A DNA stretch of 42,753 bases. Origin: an uncultured Pelagibacteraceae bacterium (GTDB taxonomy: Bacteria > Pseudomonadota > Alphaproteobacteria > Pelagibacterales > Pelagibacteraceae). A program made the translations under genes and the position numbers. Shown here one piece after another: positions 42,191 through 42,753 of this stretch (its first letter is position 1; every line of letters begins with the position of its first letter). The DNA is taken from the NCBI GenBank assembly GCA_902593235.1, contig CACJHS010000009.1, positions 1 through 42,753 on the forward strand, written 5' to 3'. The notes beneath the pieces were generated by a model that was given only the letters and a program-made list of their open reading frames with translations, was not told where the DNA came from and did no database searches.

Positions 42191-42753
42191 TTAAATATTT
42201 TGCTTAATCTTTTCTATCAAATTACCTTTAACAATTCTATGACAAACATCCAGAGAGTTTGAAAAACCTATATGGTCAGTTCCTCCATGACTTTTAACAA
42301 CTGGTGAGTCTAACCCGATAAAGATAGCGCCATTATACAATCTTGGATCTAGTCTTTTCTTAAATTTATTTATGTTTGATATATTTAATAAGGATGAAAT
42401 TTTGCCTAACATTGTGCCTGTCATAGCATATTTTAATTCACTAGTTATAAAATTCGCAGTACCTTCTGCTGTTTTTAATGCAACATTACCTGTAAAACCA
42501 TCTGAAACTATTACATTAACTTTTCCATCCATAAGATGATTTCCCTCAATGTACCCTGCAAAATTATAATTATCTGATTTTTTTTCATTTAATAATTGAT
42601 AAGTTTCTTTGATAGTCTCGTTGCCTTTTAATTCTTCTGAACCAATATTTAATAAAGCAACATTAGGTTTATCATTAGGATATAGTGAAGTGTACAAAGA
42701 TGCTCCCATTATTGAAAAATCTAATAAATTTTTTGAACTACATTCAATATTTG
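42191..42753 (-). CDS. plsX: Phosphate acyltransferase PlsX, C-terminal part
   Basis: The 3' 187 codons are present; the frame stays open to the window edge, so the 5' end lies outside. The ATG at 42709 is internal, because upstream codons continue the family pattern (N-I-E-C-S-S-K-N-L-L-D-F-S-I-M-G-A). PlsX makes acyl-phosphate from acyl-ACP at the start of phospholipid synthesis. Visible features are V-A-L-L-N-I-G-S-E-E-L-K-G, F-A-G-Y-I-E-G-N, V-I-V-S-D-G-F-T-G-N-V-A-L-K-T-A-E-G and L-D-S-P-V-V-K-S-H-G near the end. It is immediately followed by ihfA, with no fabH in between. Confidence 0.94.
   Translation of the reverse strand, partial: NIECSSKNLLDFSIMGASLYTSLYPNDKPNVALLNIGSEELKGNETIKETYQLLNEKKSDNYNFAGYIEGNHLMDGKVNVIVSDGFTGNVALKTAEGTANFITSELKYAMTGTMLGKISSLLNISNINKFKKRLDPRLYNGAIFIGLDSPVVKSHGGTDHIGFSNSLDVCHRIVKGNLIEKIKQNI

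Overview
This very AT-rich, tightly packed window looks like a chromosome segment of a SAR11-clade marine alphaproteobacterium (Candidatus Pelagibacter or a close relative). The evidence is the extreme A+T content, intergenic gaps of a few bases, many start/stop overlaps, alphaproteobacterial gene orders (uvrA/ssb divergent pair, tmk-holB-metG-tatD-MBL hydrolase, rplM-rpsI-argC, plsX-ihfA-merR), an NDUFS4-type complex I subunit, an SdhE homologue, and a metY gene preceded by what look like tandem SAM-II and SAM-V riboswitches, an arrangement known from Pelagibacter.

Layout. 1-9.9 kb: end of secD, then secF; a PuuD-like membrane protein and uvrA on the minus strand; then ssb-gyrA-coaD-cyclophilin-tgt. 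9.9-14 kb: tRNA-Lys, an M48 metalloprotease, a DUF502 membrane protein, recG, sdhE, tRNA-Ser. 14.1-22.5 kb: one long plus-strand run, rarD-mltB-SPOR lipoprotein-dacC (cell wall) passing into tmk-holB-metG-tatD-MBL hydrolase. 22.5-24.7 kb: minus-strand glutathione peroxidase, nhaA and a zinc-ribbon membrane protein. 24.8-27.1 kb: tRNA-Pro, NDUFS4, an SbmA/BacA-like transporter, glpX. 27.1-32.9 kb: tRNA-Glu followed by an accessory-looking cluster (GIY-YIG protein, three glycosyltransferase genes, a Cre/Xer-type tyrosine recombinase, a small membrane protein, an alkyltransferase-domain protein). 32.85-33.39 kb: a 534-base gap containing a strong dif-like site. 33.4-38.4 kb: a minus-strand run of two transporters, hom, argC, rpsI and rplM. 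38.4-42.75 kb: the riboswitch-controlled metY, ctaA, a chorismate mutase, rpmG, merR, ihfA and the 3' part of plsX.

The most informative whole-window reading is that the replication terminus lies near 32.9 kb. The candidate dif site (11-6-11) sits in the largest gap. Genes to its left are mostly on the plus strand and genes to its right mostly on the minus strand, as expected if forks meet there. A tyrosine recombinase gene with its own 14-base imperfect inverted repeat lies about 0.6 kb away. Other points of interest are a tRNA-guanine transglycosylase that has lost three of its four zinc ligands, two protein genes starting 4-6 bases after a tRNA 3' end, a divergent GT11 fucosyltransferase and a degenerate RlpA-like lipoprotein. 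I see no rRNA genes, insertion sequences, CRISPR arrays or convincing rho-independent terminators.
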